Assembly: GCA_034766995.1 (NCBI GenBank)
Contig: CM068315.1
Coordinates: forward strand, 4,325,236 to 4,389,235
Length of the DNA: 64,000 bases
Direction of reading: 5' to 3'
Source of the DNA: Acanthacorydalis orientalis
Lineage: Eukaryota > Arthropoda > Insecta > Megaloptera > Corydalidae
This document shows positions 27,656 to 39,985 of the stretch, piece by piece. Position 1 is the stretch's first letter, and each line of letters begins with the position of its first letter. A program made the translations under genes and the position numbers. The notes beneath the pieces were generated by a model. It saw nothing but the letters and a program-made list of their open reading frames with translations, made no database searches and was not told the origin of the DNA.

Positions 27656-28024
27656 TTGATTTATTCAAGTTCGATTTCACCGCAGCAAACGTTTACAATA
27701 AGGATATTTACTGGAATTTTCGTGCTATTCTCTGAAAATATTGATATACTTGTTGACTGCTGACACGTGCATTAATAAAAAGATACTCTTGCTTACCCAA
27801 ATCAAGCAATAAACAGGGCGTATCCATTCGATTTTGGTAAATATTTAGTGAACGCCGATGCACATCGATATGGAATTAATCATTTGGTGAAAGAGAAAAG
27901 TTAATCATTCTGTTAAGTATATCTGTGTGCATAATGTATGTATGGTATGTATATATATACCAATATAAGTAAAAACAATTCCTATATTATATTATGTACT
28001 AAATTCCATGTTTCCATGTTTGCC

Positions 28025-28310
28025 ATGTTCGAATTTTCCACACATTGTTTCAATCTTGTAGAAACTTTCTGAAAAGAATGCAGACCTCATGGAGACGATT
28101 CATGAGAAATATACATAAATAAACATTAAAGAAATATACTTCCACCTTTTTTTTGCCGTCATTCGAAGGCGTTATTCGAATATCAAGGGACATCCTCATC
28201 ATACGCTTAATCCGCATCGTTTCCGAAGATCCAAAAGAAATAACGACTCGACACCCAAGACTGTTTAAAGGCCCGGATTGAACCACTATTGCAATCAGTA
28301 GATCCTGGCG
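28025..28310. repeat. Module repeated at 33,005-33,265, first copy, with weak open frame
   Basis: Starts cacattgtttcaat and runs colinearly with the second copy for about 260 bp with no obvious indels in its core. On the minus strand both copies keep an open frame of about 60-78 codons sharing SLDIRITP, KKVEVYF, NVYLCIF and EVCILFRK. Roughly a fifth of the shared residues differ, so retention of the frame is not clear evidence of selection. No protein family is recognised. Confidence 0.65.
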
Positions 28311-28319
28311 GTCGTGTTG

Positions 28320-28835
28320 GACTAAAACAGAGACGCATATTGATATTAATGCAAATTATTGACTTTAATAGGTGTCTATCTAGACTGGTCAGCTTTATTT
28401 ATGTGAAATATTTTGCTAATTTGGACCAAAGTTAACTAATTCAGAAATCAGACTGAGCCACTTTCATAGTTAGGGGAATGGCTGCTTTTTTCATTCCAGA
28501 CGGCGACGCACAACTGTAATTCGGATAAATAATTGCGAAAATAGTCAATGCAGTGAATAATATTGCTTCCAAGTTTGCAATGTTCGCAAGACGTTCTAAA
28601 TAATTTTTTAATGTCCGATTGCCTGTCTCATATCAAGTATAAATTTGAATGTTTCTTTAAAATGAAGACATGTCTCCATCCATCCTCTACGTTAAACGTT
28701 AACAAGGTGCATCAGAGTTCGTTAGCTGACATTGTATACTTAGAAGATTGTAATGTTTGAAAAACGGTCTAAATAGAATTCACTTGTACGCTTTTTTCTC
28801 TAATATAAGTCCATAAGATATATTATGTATCATGT
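28320..28835. other. Unassigned stretch between repeat modules
   Basis: A balanced-composition stretch with a 65-residue open frame at 28,563-28,760 (plus), without a recognisable domain. No second copy was seen in the window, so it may be an insertion specific to block copy 1. Confidence 0.4.
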
Positions 28836-28859
28836 TTCTATTCAAATGACAATGTTCAA

Positions 28860-31701
28860 TATTAAATAAATTAATTACACACTGTTATTTAAACCGCTGA
28901 AAGAAAAGAGAGATATTTTTTGTAGCTGAAAACAAATAAAAAATTATTAAGTAATATAAAATAGACCCACACACATATCTGTAAGAAACTGTATTATTAT
29001 GTTATATGTGCTAGAACATTAATATTTATTATTATTTCTCTGGCTATCCATTTTGAATTTACGTTCCTAATAAAGAATTGAAAAATCCTTTTCTTAACAG
29101 ATACATTCCATAAGTGATATTAGAATTTGTAAATTCAAATTTTATGTGATGTCTTATACCCAGAAAATGTTTCTATTCAAATAACAATGTTCAAAAATAA
29201 ATCAATGAATTATAGTCTCTTAAATAAATCACTGAAAGAAAAGAGATACATTTTTTAGCTGATAACAAATAAAAAAATTAAGAAAAAAATAGTCACACAC
29301 ACACACACATCTGTAAGAAACTGTATTATTATATGAGCAGTAAAATTAATATTTGTTATTATTTCTCTGGCTATCCATTTTGAATTTATGTTCCTAATAA
29401 AGAATTGAAAAATCCTTCTCTTAACTGATATATTCCATAAGTGATATTACAAACTGTAAATTCATATTTTACTTTCATATCTTATACCCAGAATATGTTT
29501 TTATTCAAATAACAATGTTCAAGATTAACTAAATTAATTAAAGCCTGTTAACTAAATAACTGAAAGAAAATAAATACATTTTTAGCTGAAAACAAATAAA
29601 AAATTATTAAGAAATATAAAACAGACCTACACACACACACACATATCTGTAAGAAAATGTATTATTATATGAGCTGAAAAATTAATATTTATTATTATTT
29701 CTTTGGATATCCAGTTTGAATTTACGTTCCTAATAAAGAATTGAAAAATTCTTTTCTTAACTGATATATTCCATAAGTGATATTAGAAACTGTAAATTCA
29801 TATTTCACTTTGATATCTTATGCCCAGAACATGTTTCTATTCAAATAACAATGTTCAAGAATAAATAAATTAATTATAGCCTGTTAACTAAATCACTGAA
29901 AGAAAATAGAAATATTTTTTGCTGAAAACAAATAAAAATTATTAAGAAATATAAAACAGACCCACCCCCATACACACACACACACATCTGTAAGAAACTG
30001 TATTATTATATGAGCTGAAAAATTAATATACGTTATTATTTCTCTGGCTATCCATTTTGAATTTATGTTCCTAATAAATAATTAAAATATCCTTTCCTTA
30101 ACAGATATATTCCATACCTGATACTAGAATTTATAAATACAAATTTTATTTGATATCTTATGCCCAGAAGATGTTTCTATTCAAATAACAACGCTCAAGA
30201 TTAAATAAATTAATTACAGCTTGTTATTTAAAACACTGAAAGGAAAGAGATATTTTTTGTAGCTGAAAACGAATAAAATATTATTAAAAAATATAAACAG
30301 ACCCATTCTTACACACAAACACACATCTGTAAGAAAGTGTATTAGTATATGAACTGAAAAATTAATATTTGTTATTATTTCTCTGGCTATCCATTTTGAA
30401 TTTATGTTCCTAATAAATAATTATACCATCTTTTCCTTAACAGATACATTCGATACGTGATATTAGAATTTATAAATTCAAATTTTATTTGATATCTTAT
30501 GGCCGGAAGATGTTTCTATTCAAATAACAATGATCAAGATTAAATAAATTAATTACAGTCTGTTATTTAAATCACTGAAAGAAAAGAAAGATATTTTTTA
30601 TAGCTGAAAACAAATAAAAAATTATTAAGAAATATAAATAGACCCACACACACACATATCTGTAAGAAACGGTATTATTATATAAGCTGAAAAATTAATA
30701 TTTGTTTTTATTTATCTGAATATCCATTTTGATTTTATGTTACTAATAAATAGTTTTAAAATCATTTTCTTAAGAGATATATTCCATAAGTGATATTGGT
30801 AATAGTAAATTCATATTTCATTTGATATGTTATGTCCAGAACATGTTTCTATTCAAATAACAATGTTCAAGATTAAATAAATTAACTACAGCCTGCTATT
30901 TAAACCACTGAAAAAAGAGAGACATTTTTTGTAGCTGAAAACAAATAAAAATTATAAAGAAATATAAAATAGACCCACACACACACACAAAAATCTGTAA
31001 GAAATTGTTTTATTATATGAGCTGAAAAAATAATATTCATTATTAACACTCTGGCTATCCATTTTGAATTTACGATCTTAATAAGGAATTAAAAAATCCT
31101 TTTTCTTAACAGATATATTCCATAAGTGATATTGGTAATTCTAAATTCAATTTTTATTGGATGTCTTATGCCCAGAACATGTTTCTATACAAATAACAAT
31201 GTTCAAGTTTAAATAATTTAATTATAATTTGTTAATTAAATCACTGAAAGAAAAGAGAGACATTTTTGTAGCTGAAAACAAATAAAAATTATTAAGAAAT
31301 ATAAAACAGACCCATTCATACACACATACACACATCTGTAAGAAAGTGTTTTATTATATGAGCTGCAAAATTAATATTTATTATTATTTCTCTGGCTATC
31401 CATTTTGAATTTACGTTCCTAATAAAGAATTGACAAATCCTTTTCTTAACAGATATATTCCATAAGTGATATTAGAAGCTGTTAATTCATATTTTATTTG
31501 ATATATTATGCCCAGAACATGTTTCTATTCAAATAACGCTATTCAAGATTAAATAAATTAATTATAGCCAGTTAACTAATACACTGAAAGAAAAGAGAGA
31601 CATTTTTTGTAGCTGGAAACAAATAAAAAATATTAAAAAATATATAACAGACCCACACACACAAACACATCTGCAAGAAATTGTATTATTATATGATCTG
31701 A

Positions 31702-31744
<43 letters not shown>

Positions 31745-32400
31745 ACTAAAAGGTAATCTGAAAAAAATAATTATTAATATTTTATACAAAGATGAAGGAA
31801 ATTTGTGTTATACAAATTAATTTATAATTAAAAAATCGGTCACAACCCACCCACACACACACATACAATCCTGATGATTTTATAAACTGAAAAAATGATT
31901 TGTTAATTAAGCTGAAAAACAAATAGTTATTAATTATTACATACCTACAACTAATTAATATATAAGATGGCCATCTACACAGAAAGCACAAATACAAAAG
32001 TATATATATATAAATTGTATTATTATTTGAGCTGAAAAATTAATATTTATTATAATTTCCCTGGCTATCCATTTTGAATTTACGTTCCTAATAAAAAATT
32101 GCAAAATGCTTTTCTTAAGAGATATATTCCATAAGTGATATTAGGAACTGTAAATTCATATTTTATTTGGCCTTATTATATATATTTATTATATATTTAT
32201 TATATTATGGCCAGAACATGTTTCTATTCAAATACAATTTTCAAGATTAAATAAATTAATTACATACTGTTATTTCAATCACTGAAAGAAAAGAGAGATA
32301 TTTTTTCTACCTAAAAACAAATAAAAATTAATTATAAATATAAAACGGACCCACACACACACACACATCTGTAAGAAATTGTATTATTAAATGAGCTACA
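28860..32400 (+). repeat. 335-bp monomer array, copy 1 (about nine monomers)
   Basis: The anchor ggctatccattttgaattt occurs at about 29,042, 29,369, 29,705, 30,046, 30,385, 30,718, 31,053, 31,394 and 32,063. Spacings are 327, 336, 341, 339, 333, 335 and 341, and finally 669 (twice 334). Each monomer contains cataagtgatatta, ttctattcaaataacaatgt, aatcactgaaagaaaagaga, tagctgaaaacaaataaaaa, a (CA)n run and atctgtaagaaactgtatta. The last interval holds a (TA)n tract (31,707-31,742) and a different tail segment (31,750-32,010) that recurs at 32,410-32,695. Confidence 0.92.
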
Positions 32401-32695
32401 AAATTATATATATATATAACTTAGAAGTAATCTGAAAAAAATAATTATTAACATTTTATACAAAGCTGAAATAAATTTGTGTTATACAAATTAATTTATA
32501 ATTAATAAATCTGTCACAACCCACCCACACACACACACGCACACATAAAATCCTGATAATTTTATAAACTGAAAAAAAATGATTTATTAATTAAGCTGAA
32601 AAACAAATAGTTATTAATGATTACATATCTACAACTAATCAATATATAAGGATGGCCATCCCCACACAAAACAAACATACAAAAATATATAGAGT
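31707..32695. repeat. Array terminator segment, two copies
   Basis: The segment beginning aagtaatctgaaaaaaataa and ending aggatggccatcc plus a cacacata tail is present at 31,750-32,000 and again at 32,410-32,690. A single 335-bp monomer lies between them. The same segment, always preceded by a (TA)n tract, closes the arrays at 48,400-48,960 and 60,355-60,910. It marks the downstream edge of every 335-bp array in the window. Confidence 0.75.
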
Positions 32696-33004
32696 AAATA
32701 TTAAGTTCATAAACATGCAGTTGTTACCATATCTGTCGCTTTCCAATTGTATGTCAATAATTGTTTATTTCATAAGCTATGTGTTTTAATTCCCAGATTC
32801 GAGAAAACTTCAGTTACTTTAGCAATTGTTACTCATGACCCATATAACTAATTCATTATTTATTAATAGAACGACTCTGCATGCAACTCGACCTATTTGT
32901 TTGAGTAGGAGAAGGTTCGTTAATTAGAAAAAAAAATAAAATGAAGCAACTACCGTTCTGATTTTAGGAGAGATTCAATTGGAATCTCGAATTCAAATCC
33001 TCAT

Positions 33005-33265
33005 ACACAATGTTTCAATATTGTAGGATCTTTCTGAAAAGAATGCAAACCTCATAGAGACAATTCATTGGAAATATACACAGATAAACATTAAGGAAAT
33101 ATACTTCTACCTTTTTTCCAGCGTCGTTCAAAGGCGTTATTCGAATATCGAGCGACCTCCTCGTCCTACACTCAATCCGCATCGTTTCGATATCCAAACG
33201 AAATAACGACTCGACTCACAAGACTGTTCAGATACCCGGATTGAACCACTGTTGCAATCAGTTAA
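33005..33265. repeat. Module repeated at 28,025-28,310, second copy
   Basis: Colinear with the first copy (cacaatgtttcaatattgta, ggcgttattcgaatatcgag, ataacgactcgac, ggattgaaccactgttgcaa). It occupies the place where the later blocks carry 49,440-49,710. Confidence 0.7.
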
Positions 33266-34038
33266 TACAGTAGTTAATAAGTAACAACAATTAGTATGTT
33301 ATAATTATGTACTGAATTGTATTGTCAATAATATTTACAACGTTAACTCACGGACTCATAGTTCACATTTTGCAGACGACGCCGGGTCAAGATTTCGAAA
33401 ACAAGTACCTATACATTCGAACGAATCGATCAATAAACATTTATAATAGAAAATATATCTATTATAAAGAAATATTAACAGCGAATACATTCGCAAATTC
33501 ATTTTATTCGATACGCGTGTCTAAAATGAGAAGGAAGAGACTGGAATAACGATTTAACTGATTGTGCTTATTGATCGATTGAAAGAACAAATCATGATTA
33601 TCTTCACTAAAACCTCTGGAACTAATTAAAATTTTATTATTGTTGTATGTGTGCGTGTGTGCGGTTGTATTTTTGTACTCTTACAAATTTGGATGTAGAA
33701 ATGAAAACATGTACTGTGAAAGAATGATTGTGTGTGTTTGTTTGTATGTTTTTGAATATGATTGCATCGACTGTAATATGCTGCATGGTAACGAATCTCT
33801 TAATACTCTAGTTTCATCATATAATTTATACCATTTACCATAGAGAGATCACGGAGATGGAACTGCTTGAATAGTTTCGAACTCGTACAGATCGATCAAT
33901 AAAAACTTAATGAGCAGACATGTTTATTTGAATTATATTTAGCCTCGAAATGTAGATTTGGGAAATGTTTTAAAAAAATCAGAATATTGATATTCAGAAA
34001 ATTAAATTTCAATAACTTGTTGGTACACAAACACCGAA

Positions 34039-34130
<92 letters not shown>

Positions 34131-34379
34131 TTTGTACACGACTAAAATTATAATTCAATTTTGATAAAATATATATGTGATAAACGTTAATCATGTCGAA
34201 TATTTCTTTTATTGATCGATTGGAATGAAGAACGGACAGCTGGAAAATACATAGCGAGAACTGAAACATACAAAGACAAATTGCACGGGAAAAACAGCGG
34301 CGACAAACGGATTGTATCTGCAATGAACTTCTACACACGCATCAAAAGATTGTATAATTTATGAATAATCTGATGAGAA

Positions 34380-35190
34380 ACAAGGCGAGGTAGTTCAGTT
34401 TAAAGACTGATCGATCCATAACTTCGAACTGAATTAATTATATACTGATTGTTCGTGATGACAATTTGAAAAATCGCAGCGGGCGTAATTTCTTTTTTGG
34501 AAATTTTAAAATCTCAAAATTTATAGTAAAAGGTCCGCTCTCACACGTCACGTGTTTATTATTGAGAAAACATTCCAATATTTTAAGATATCGTGCTGCG
34601 AGGGAAAAGTCGACCTGACTTTTTAATCGATTATACGACGAAAAGATTTCAGTTCAAGTCTACTATACGGGTTATTAATCAAAAATGATAAATCAATCGA
34701 ATTAGAACTAAAATTAAAGCGTTTTAAAATTATCATGACAAAATTGTGAATTACGCGACACGGACTATACGAGCGGGGAGAAACGCCGGACGGTCCGGCG
34801 CGGACCCGTGCGACGCGACCGCGGCGGAGCGCGCATCTCCCCTGAAGCGTGCGAGCGTAGTCCGGTCCAGTGAACGACACGATTGGGTATTTTCGAAATT
34901 ATCTATCTCGTTTCAACTACCGCTTTTGAATCAGAGATAAACACGAACGGCGAGCACTCGCATTTCGAATAATTGTCAGTTGATTGATCGGGCAGAGAAA
35001 CGAATCGTTCGATCGTTGTTTGGAAGGTTTAAAAATTCCTACAACGAGTAATAAGCGTTATATCGGTTTGAAATTTTGATTCATTCTATTGTGAAAGATC
35101 TTCTTTAAATTCATAGTATTATATTCTAAAACAGAACGATGTTTATATGAAAATCGGTCGTTTTACTCAAGGAGTGAAGGTCGTTTGACC
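34380..35190. other. Insertion with GC-rich, CpG-rich core inside the satellite block
   Basis: Not found in the other two blocks. The core 34,745-34,875 is very GC- and CpG-rich (ggacggtccggcgcggaccc, gcgaccgcggcggagcgcgc), flanked by ordinary AT-rich DNA. Open frames of 64 and 85 residues overlap it on opposite strands and are Arg/Ala-rich, typical of chance reading of GC-rich DNA. It looks like unique DNA, for example a captured promoter or exon region, trapped in the array. Confidence 0.5.
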
Positions 35191-35410
35191 GAAGTACCTT
35201 CTTGTCTCGATCCACACCCTTAATTAGACATTTTTGGAATTGATTAGTGGACTAGTTAAGTTAATTAAGGTTGATAGGAGTAGACTGAAGCCTATTTCTG
35301 CAATATCTGACCGAGTTATGGACGTTGTTGGCCGCCTGAATAATATACAGTAGTACGAAACACCAAAATACATTAAGGGTTCGATATACACATTTAAACA
35401 GACGATTTTG
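35190..35410 (+). repeat. Stray diverged copy of the 172-bp satellite
   Basis: Contains cgaagtacctt, tcgatccacacccttaatta, aagttaattaagg, ctgaataatatacagtagta and gttcgatatacacattt in the same order as the 172-bp monomers at 26,505-27,655. It lies 7.5 kb from that array inside the duplication gap. Confidence 0.7.
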
Positions 35411-35673
35411 ATCATTCAAACATAACAAATCTCTTAATAATGTAGTTTCATCATATAATTTATACCATTTACCATAGGGTCATCACAGAGATGGAACTGC
35501 TTGAATAGTTTCGAACTCGTACTGATCGATCAATAAAAACTTAATGAACAGACACGTTTATTTAAATTATATTTAGCCTCGAAATGTAGATTTGGAAAAT
35601 GTTTCAGACTATTCAGAATATTGATATTCAGAAAATGAAATTTCAATAACTTATTGGTACACAATCACCGAAG

Positions 35674-35750
<77 letters not shown>

Positions 35751-38093
35751 TTGTACACGACTAAAATTATAATTCAACTCTGATAAAATATATATGTGAT
35801 AGACGTTAATCATGTCGAATATTTGTTTTATTGATCGATTGAAATGAAGAACGGACGACTGGAAAATACATAGCGAGAACTGAAACATATAAAGACAAAT
35901 TGCACAGGAAAAACAGCGGCGACAAACGGATTCTATCTGCAATGAACTTCTACACTCGCATCGACAGATTCTGTAATTTATGAATGATCTGATGAGAAAC
36001 AAGTAGAGATATAATTGAAGTTTCATTAACCACGAGTTCATTCAGGAACGAATCCGTTTGTTTATTTTATCTGATATTCAAAGGAATTTGTATCAATTGT
36101 ATATAGTGTCGCAAACCGATTCATACCTCTGCAGAATCCAAAAGATCATCGATTGACTTGGATACGAGGATGAAATCCATCAATAAATATATTTAAAATG
36201 CATATCGTTTAGTACAATGTAGAGTGAATTAGAAACGACGACGCATTTACACAAGTCTTAGTTGTTTTATAAACTGCACATTACAATGACAGCATTGAGA
36301 ATCAACAATTGATATAACAAATAGTGAATTAGTAATTAATACAGAGAGTAATTAATAACAAAGGACTTTAAATGCCCTGTAAATAATGTTCTATTGTGAT
36401 AAGAAGCATTTATTGATGGATTTAAAAATGAATAACTGAAGATATTTTCATCTCGGTGTCTGAAAAGAACGGGTGTTGATTGTTTGTGAATTGATGTAAG
36501 TGTTGGTCAGTTGATGTAGATGTATGTGTGTGTGTGTGTGCGTGCGTACGAAATATGCTTGTGATGTGTATGCACACAGTTTATCATAGTATATTAGGAG
36601 GGCCTTTTCATTTAAACCGTTTACCTTCTCCTTTAAACGGGAGCTGATGGAAGAAATTGCAACGCTCGGGAATCAAAATGTAATAGCACACCATATGAGA
36701 GGAATATATTATTACGATGTTAGAAATTAAGAAAATGTTAAAAAAAATTGCAACAGATGGATGCTAATAACATTCTCAGTGATAATGAAATGACAATTAG
36801 TTATTCGTTCGATTGACATTCTGTGATACGATTATATTTGATAGCATTTTCGCTGAGATGAATTAAAAAAGAATTACTTAAAATCGAAATACAAGAGTGA
36901 GTCCTGACATTAACGACGATTATACTAGTTCGTTTTTGATTTAAAAAATAGAGAAATTTGATGGAGGACAAGTGAGAGGCAGCTATAGAAATCCAAGTGT
37001 CAAGATCGATATATAAATTAGTAAGCAAATGTTCTTCAACTACAATGGATGCTTCTCAATATTCGTGTCGAAATGAATGAATATATGAAAGTAAATGTAT
37101 TTTTCCAATATGAAGAACAGTCAGAAATGAGTACTCAAACAATGGAAATCATTTACAATTGCCTGTTAATCAAACGCTAGCTTATTGATCGGAATAAACA
37201 CACCTGTGAATTTGGATATTCCTGTGTCGGTGAATGCCCTCTGGAGATGACGATATTATCGACGGAAAACGCGTTCAATTATTGAATAGAAATTAATCAA
37301 TTTATGAGCGGAGATCGATGAAGGAACAATTAGTTGTTCCTGTAATAGGCAATAAAATTATGAAATACACACATCGTTCTTGCATAACACTTACTACCAC
37401 TGTCTTGTACAACGAGACAGGTAATTGGTTGAGTGATTCAGTTCCAGATTAAGACAAGTATTGAATCCTAAAATTAAACAAGTAAATTAATGACAGATTT
37501 TTGTATTTTATAGATATACTATGGAAATTTTTACCTGAGTACTGAATGTGTTTTCATTAAAAATCTATCGATTCTGATAGAAAGAAAATCAATCTTCGAA
37601 ATTCACATCACTCCGCGAATTTAATCAAAACTTAATCGAACCATTTACGACGAACCGAAAATCAAAAATCAACTTCATAACGCCCGAATGTAAGATGATT
37701 TTTTGAATGTTAACAACCTTCGCTCGGTCGTTATTAAATTAAAAAAAAAAACCTTATCCAAACATAGTCAATGACTATGAACATCGAAAACAACGTTTTC
37801 GATCTCAACTCGTTTGGTTCACCGTTTTGATTAAATTTAAATAAGACGGACAAACTGATTCGTTGCACAAACTGATAGAATTCGAACTGAATAAATATAA
37901 ATATAAAAATATGTAATGGAACTGTACGACGCATACGCAAAATCGGGTGGGATCTAATCAAACTGATTATGCATCAAAGGAGGAACACTGACATGCAAGG
38001 ATCCAAAACGCGTCATCACTTGTATTGGACGCCAACAATTGAATGCCATTATGAGACATAGTAGTTCGATTTGCCCTATCTGTACATAGAAAA

Positions 38094-38123
38094 GGGTAAT
38101 GGAGCAACTTTGCACCATTACCC
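38094..38123. repeat. 30-nt palindrome of the 2.6-kb unit, copy 1
   Basis: Arms gggtaatggagcaa and ttgcaccattaccc are separated by 2 nt (ct). Pairing is perfect except for one position. Equivalent copies lie at 40,735-40,764, 43,354-43,383, 52,764-52,793 and 55,318-55,347. The loop is too small for a stable RNA hairpin without opening the central pairs, so a DNA cruciform or a dimeric protein-binding site is as likely. Function unknown. Confidence 0.85.
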
Positions 38124-38599
38124 ATTCTCCAATCGTCGGCGAAGGGAGGGAGAGAACTTTAATTACACTCATTAAAATGAAAATTAAAAAAAATATAAAC
38201 AAACGCAATATATTATTTACTATTAATTAAAGAAATCAACAATTAAAAGTAAACTATCAATGAAAAATCAATTACTATTGAATAAAAAAAATACTTAAAA
38301 AATGTAAACTTAATTTAATTGACCAAAAAGTCACGTTAAACAAAAACAATGATATTAGGGTAACAATGATATTAACGGGGCAGGGGTCGAGATGGGAAGC
38401 TGGAAATCATAAAAGAAATTAAATACACATTTTCTACGGCGCTGGTCGCACTTAACCCAACGACAAGCCACCGCCTGACACTACACCTGCTACAAGGTGA
38501 AACGACATACACAACCCGTGAAGCGGATTTATATATGCGTGCCTGATCTATTCTGCACGACGTGCAGCCATCCCTAACGCTGAAAGTCATGTGTAGAAA

Positions 38600-38860
38600 A
38601 GTCGAGGAGTCGAGGTTTCAACTTCGCTTCACAGCAATTCATCCACCGCGAAAGCTCCCAATGTATCGATCGCACAATTGACAATCAATCAGCATAACAT
38701 CTCATACGCTGACGACGTTCAATTCGCAATCGATCTAATCTGTGTATTATACAATATAGATGAAACATTAAGAAATATACAAAATATGATATCGTCTTAT
38801 GGATTCGCGTTTGAACCGTAAATTAATTCTGTTATATTATAAATGAAATCATCATAAAAC
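38600..38860 (+). pseudogene. Possible non-LTR reverse-transcriptase fragment, type A unit (copy 1)
   Basis: In the frame with TAC at 38,705 the peptide is SYADDVQFAIDLICVLYNID, then ETLRNIQNMISSYGFAFEP, a stop, then INSVIL. YADD is the catalytic motif of reverse transcriptases. What follows (hydrophobic residues, about 20 residues, then an L..M/I-S-S-x-G-F-x-F-x-P pattern and a V-I-L strand) resembles the part after the active site in non-LTR elements (typically ...G..F.P.KT..V.F). Thirty-five residues upstream of Tyr the frame reads RGVEVSTSL, which may correspond to the RG(V/L)PQGS.LSP block. A TAG precedes it and the family's other blocks are missing. Recognition is by motif only. Confidence 0.4.
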
Positions 38861-39479
38861 GACATCCAGCCTAAAACTAAAACCTACTCTCCTATCAACT
38901 GGGGGAAATACGATGGACTTTACGTTCGTGTACAGTTCAAAATAATAAAAACCTGTTTTTTATTTATCCCTTATGTGTATTCTGTATTCGTTCTGCATCA
39001 TCCGCATATCAGCAGCCGCAACTTCTGACGATATAAACGTAGACACTTCACAAACGAATCTTGTAACACTCTCACTATTACACCATTAACATTGCACATT
39101 AACTTTATTCAACGATGAATCTTTAATATACTAATTGTTTTTAACTTTTGAATCTACTAATCATTATTACTTAAAAGAAAAACACTATATAAAACACTGC
39201 TGCAAAAGAGATTTTATTAATTATGATTGATGAGTTGTATTTATCGTGAGGTAGATGTGTGAGTGTGCGTGTGTTAATGTTGTATAATGTGTAGAGTAAT
39301 ATGTCTGTAATGAAATGAAGATGATGAAATTCTCTCTCACTTTTCACTGATCATAGAGTAATTGACAGCTACTTCCTGAGACGTCCAAGATGGAAGAGGA
39401 CCATTCAGGCTAAAGAGAATTTTGGATGCAGTTTACCCCCCATATGCAGAAGGGAATGTGTTAAACAATTTAAACAGAT

Positions 39480-39985
39480 GATGGTCTCTCCACTAGCGAT
39501 GAATCTGCCTACTGAAATTTAAAATCGGATTCTTCTCACTGTTACTGCTGATCCTGCTAACTTAACACTAGGCTAATAAGCGAAAAGAACACATAGAAGC
39601 AAACACAACGAACAATTATCTAAGACAGATGATGGTCTCTCCACCAGCAAAAAACTGAGGCTACTGAAATACAAAATGGGATTCTTCCCAGCGTTACTGC
39701 TGCTCCTGCTGACTTAACACTAGGCTGACAAGAGAAAAACACACAGAAGCGAACACAAACGGACAATTAACTAACATTGACGATTGTCTCACTGCCAGAG
39801 ATGAATCTAGCTGCTGAAAATTAAAATTGAACTCCTACCACTGTCACTGCTGCTCCCGTTTAATTAACACTAGGCTAATGAGCGAGAAAAACACACAGAA
39901 GCGAACACAACAGACAATTATCTAAGAGAGACGAGTGTCTCTCCATCAGCGATGGATCTGCCTGCTGTAAATTAAAATGAAATTT
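39480..39985. repeat. 152-bp sub-repeat array in a 2.6-kb unit (first instance)
   Basis: The box cttaacactaggctaataag and variants recur at 39,561, 39,713 and 39,863 (spacing about 151 bp), each with gcgaacacaa, a gacagacga-like box and tctctccaccagcgatg. Similar arrays sit at 42,160-42,600 (cttaac at 42,184, 42,336 and 42,488), 44,790-45,140, 54,060-54,575 and 56,740-57,120. A minus-strand open frame through it (CVRFCVFFSLVSLVLSQ) is a by-product of the repeat. Confidence 0.87.

Larger units (their letters stand above)
33790..36010. repeat. Local tandem duplication of about 590 bp, period about 1,634 bp
   Basis: 33,790-34,378 and 35,424-36,003 are near-identical apart from point changes. 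Both contain atttcatcatataatttata, the gatcgatcaataaa box, a long (TA)n tract (34,040-34,128; 35,677-35,748) and caaattgcac followed by aaacagcggcgacaaacgga. The later blocks hold one copy each (50,220-50,710; 62,185-62,660). Between the two copies lie 1,045 bp of other sequence, listed separately. Confidence 0.8.
27690..37340. repeat. Macrosatellite block, copy 1 (older, rearranged, about 9.6 kb)
   Basis: Segment by segment it is homologous to the blocks at 45,140-52,020 and 57,120-63,970, but more diverged and with extra pieces. 27,690-28,005 matches 49,450-49,725. 28,860-32,400 is its 335-bp monomer array (matches 46,020-48,320). 32,700-32,920 matches 49,205-49,440. 33,290-33,850 matches 49,715-50,275. 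33,860-34,340 matches 50,285-50,700. 36,010-37,330 matches 50,720-52,000. Extra items are a module repeated at 28,025-28,310 and 33,005-33,265, unassigned sequence at 28,360-28,830, and the 34,380-35,420 insertion. No gene is supported. Confidence 0.75.
37340..39985. repeat. 2.6-kb macrosatellite unit, type A, copy 1
   Basis: In order: tcttgtacaacgagacaggt and ttggttgagtg; gctgatttt-like Cg-rich segment with cgcccgaatgtaagatgatt; the palindrome at 38,094-38,123; tctacggcgctggtcgcact; the possible reverse-transcriptase fragment; ctacttcctgagacgtccaa followed by gatggaagaggac at about 39,370-39,400; and the 152-bp sub-repeats (39,480-39,980). The same order is found in units at 39,986, 42,611, 52,020 and 54,576. 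Type A is defined by attatacaatatagatgaaa within the reverse-transcriptase-like part, shared with 52,020-54,575. Confidence 0.85.

Noticed and set aside
28860..32400. CRISPR-like regular spacing
   Set aside because: The regular repeats are 335 bp long and tandem, with no short repeat/unique spacer pattern and no cas genes. The DNA is eukaryotic satellite.
32940..33010. attcaaatcc word as a possible tRNA T-arm
   Set aside because: No matching acceptor or anticodon arms could be formed around it.
38372..38590. Minus-strand frame conserved in all 2.6-kb units (also 43,618-43,842 and 55,620-55,802), a possible small protein
   Set aside because: The conservation is explained by recent duplication of the units. 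The peptide is Cys/Arg/Ser-rich without a known domain, and the opposite strand gives a better reason for the sequence (the possible reverse-transcriptase fragment).
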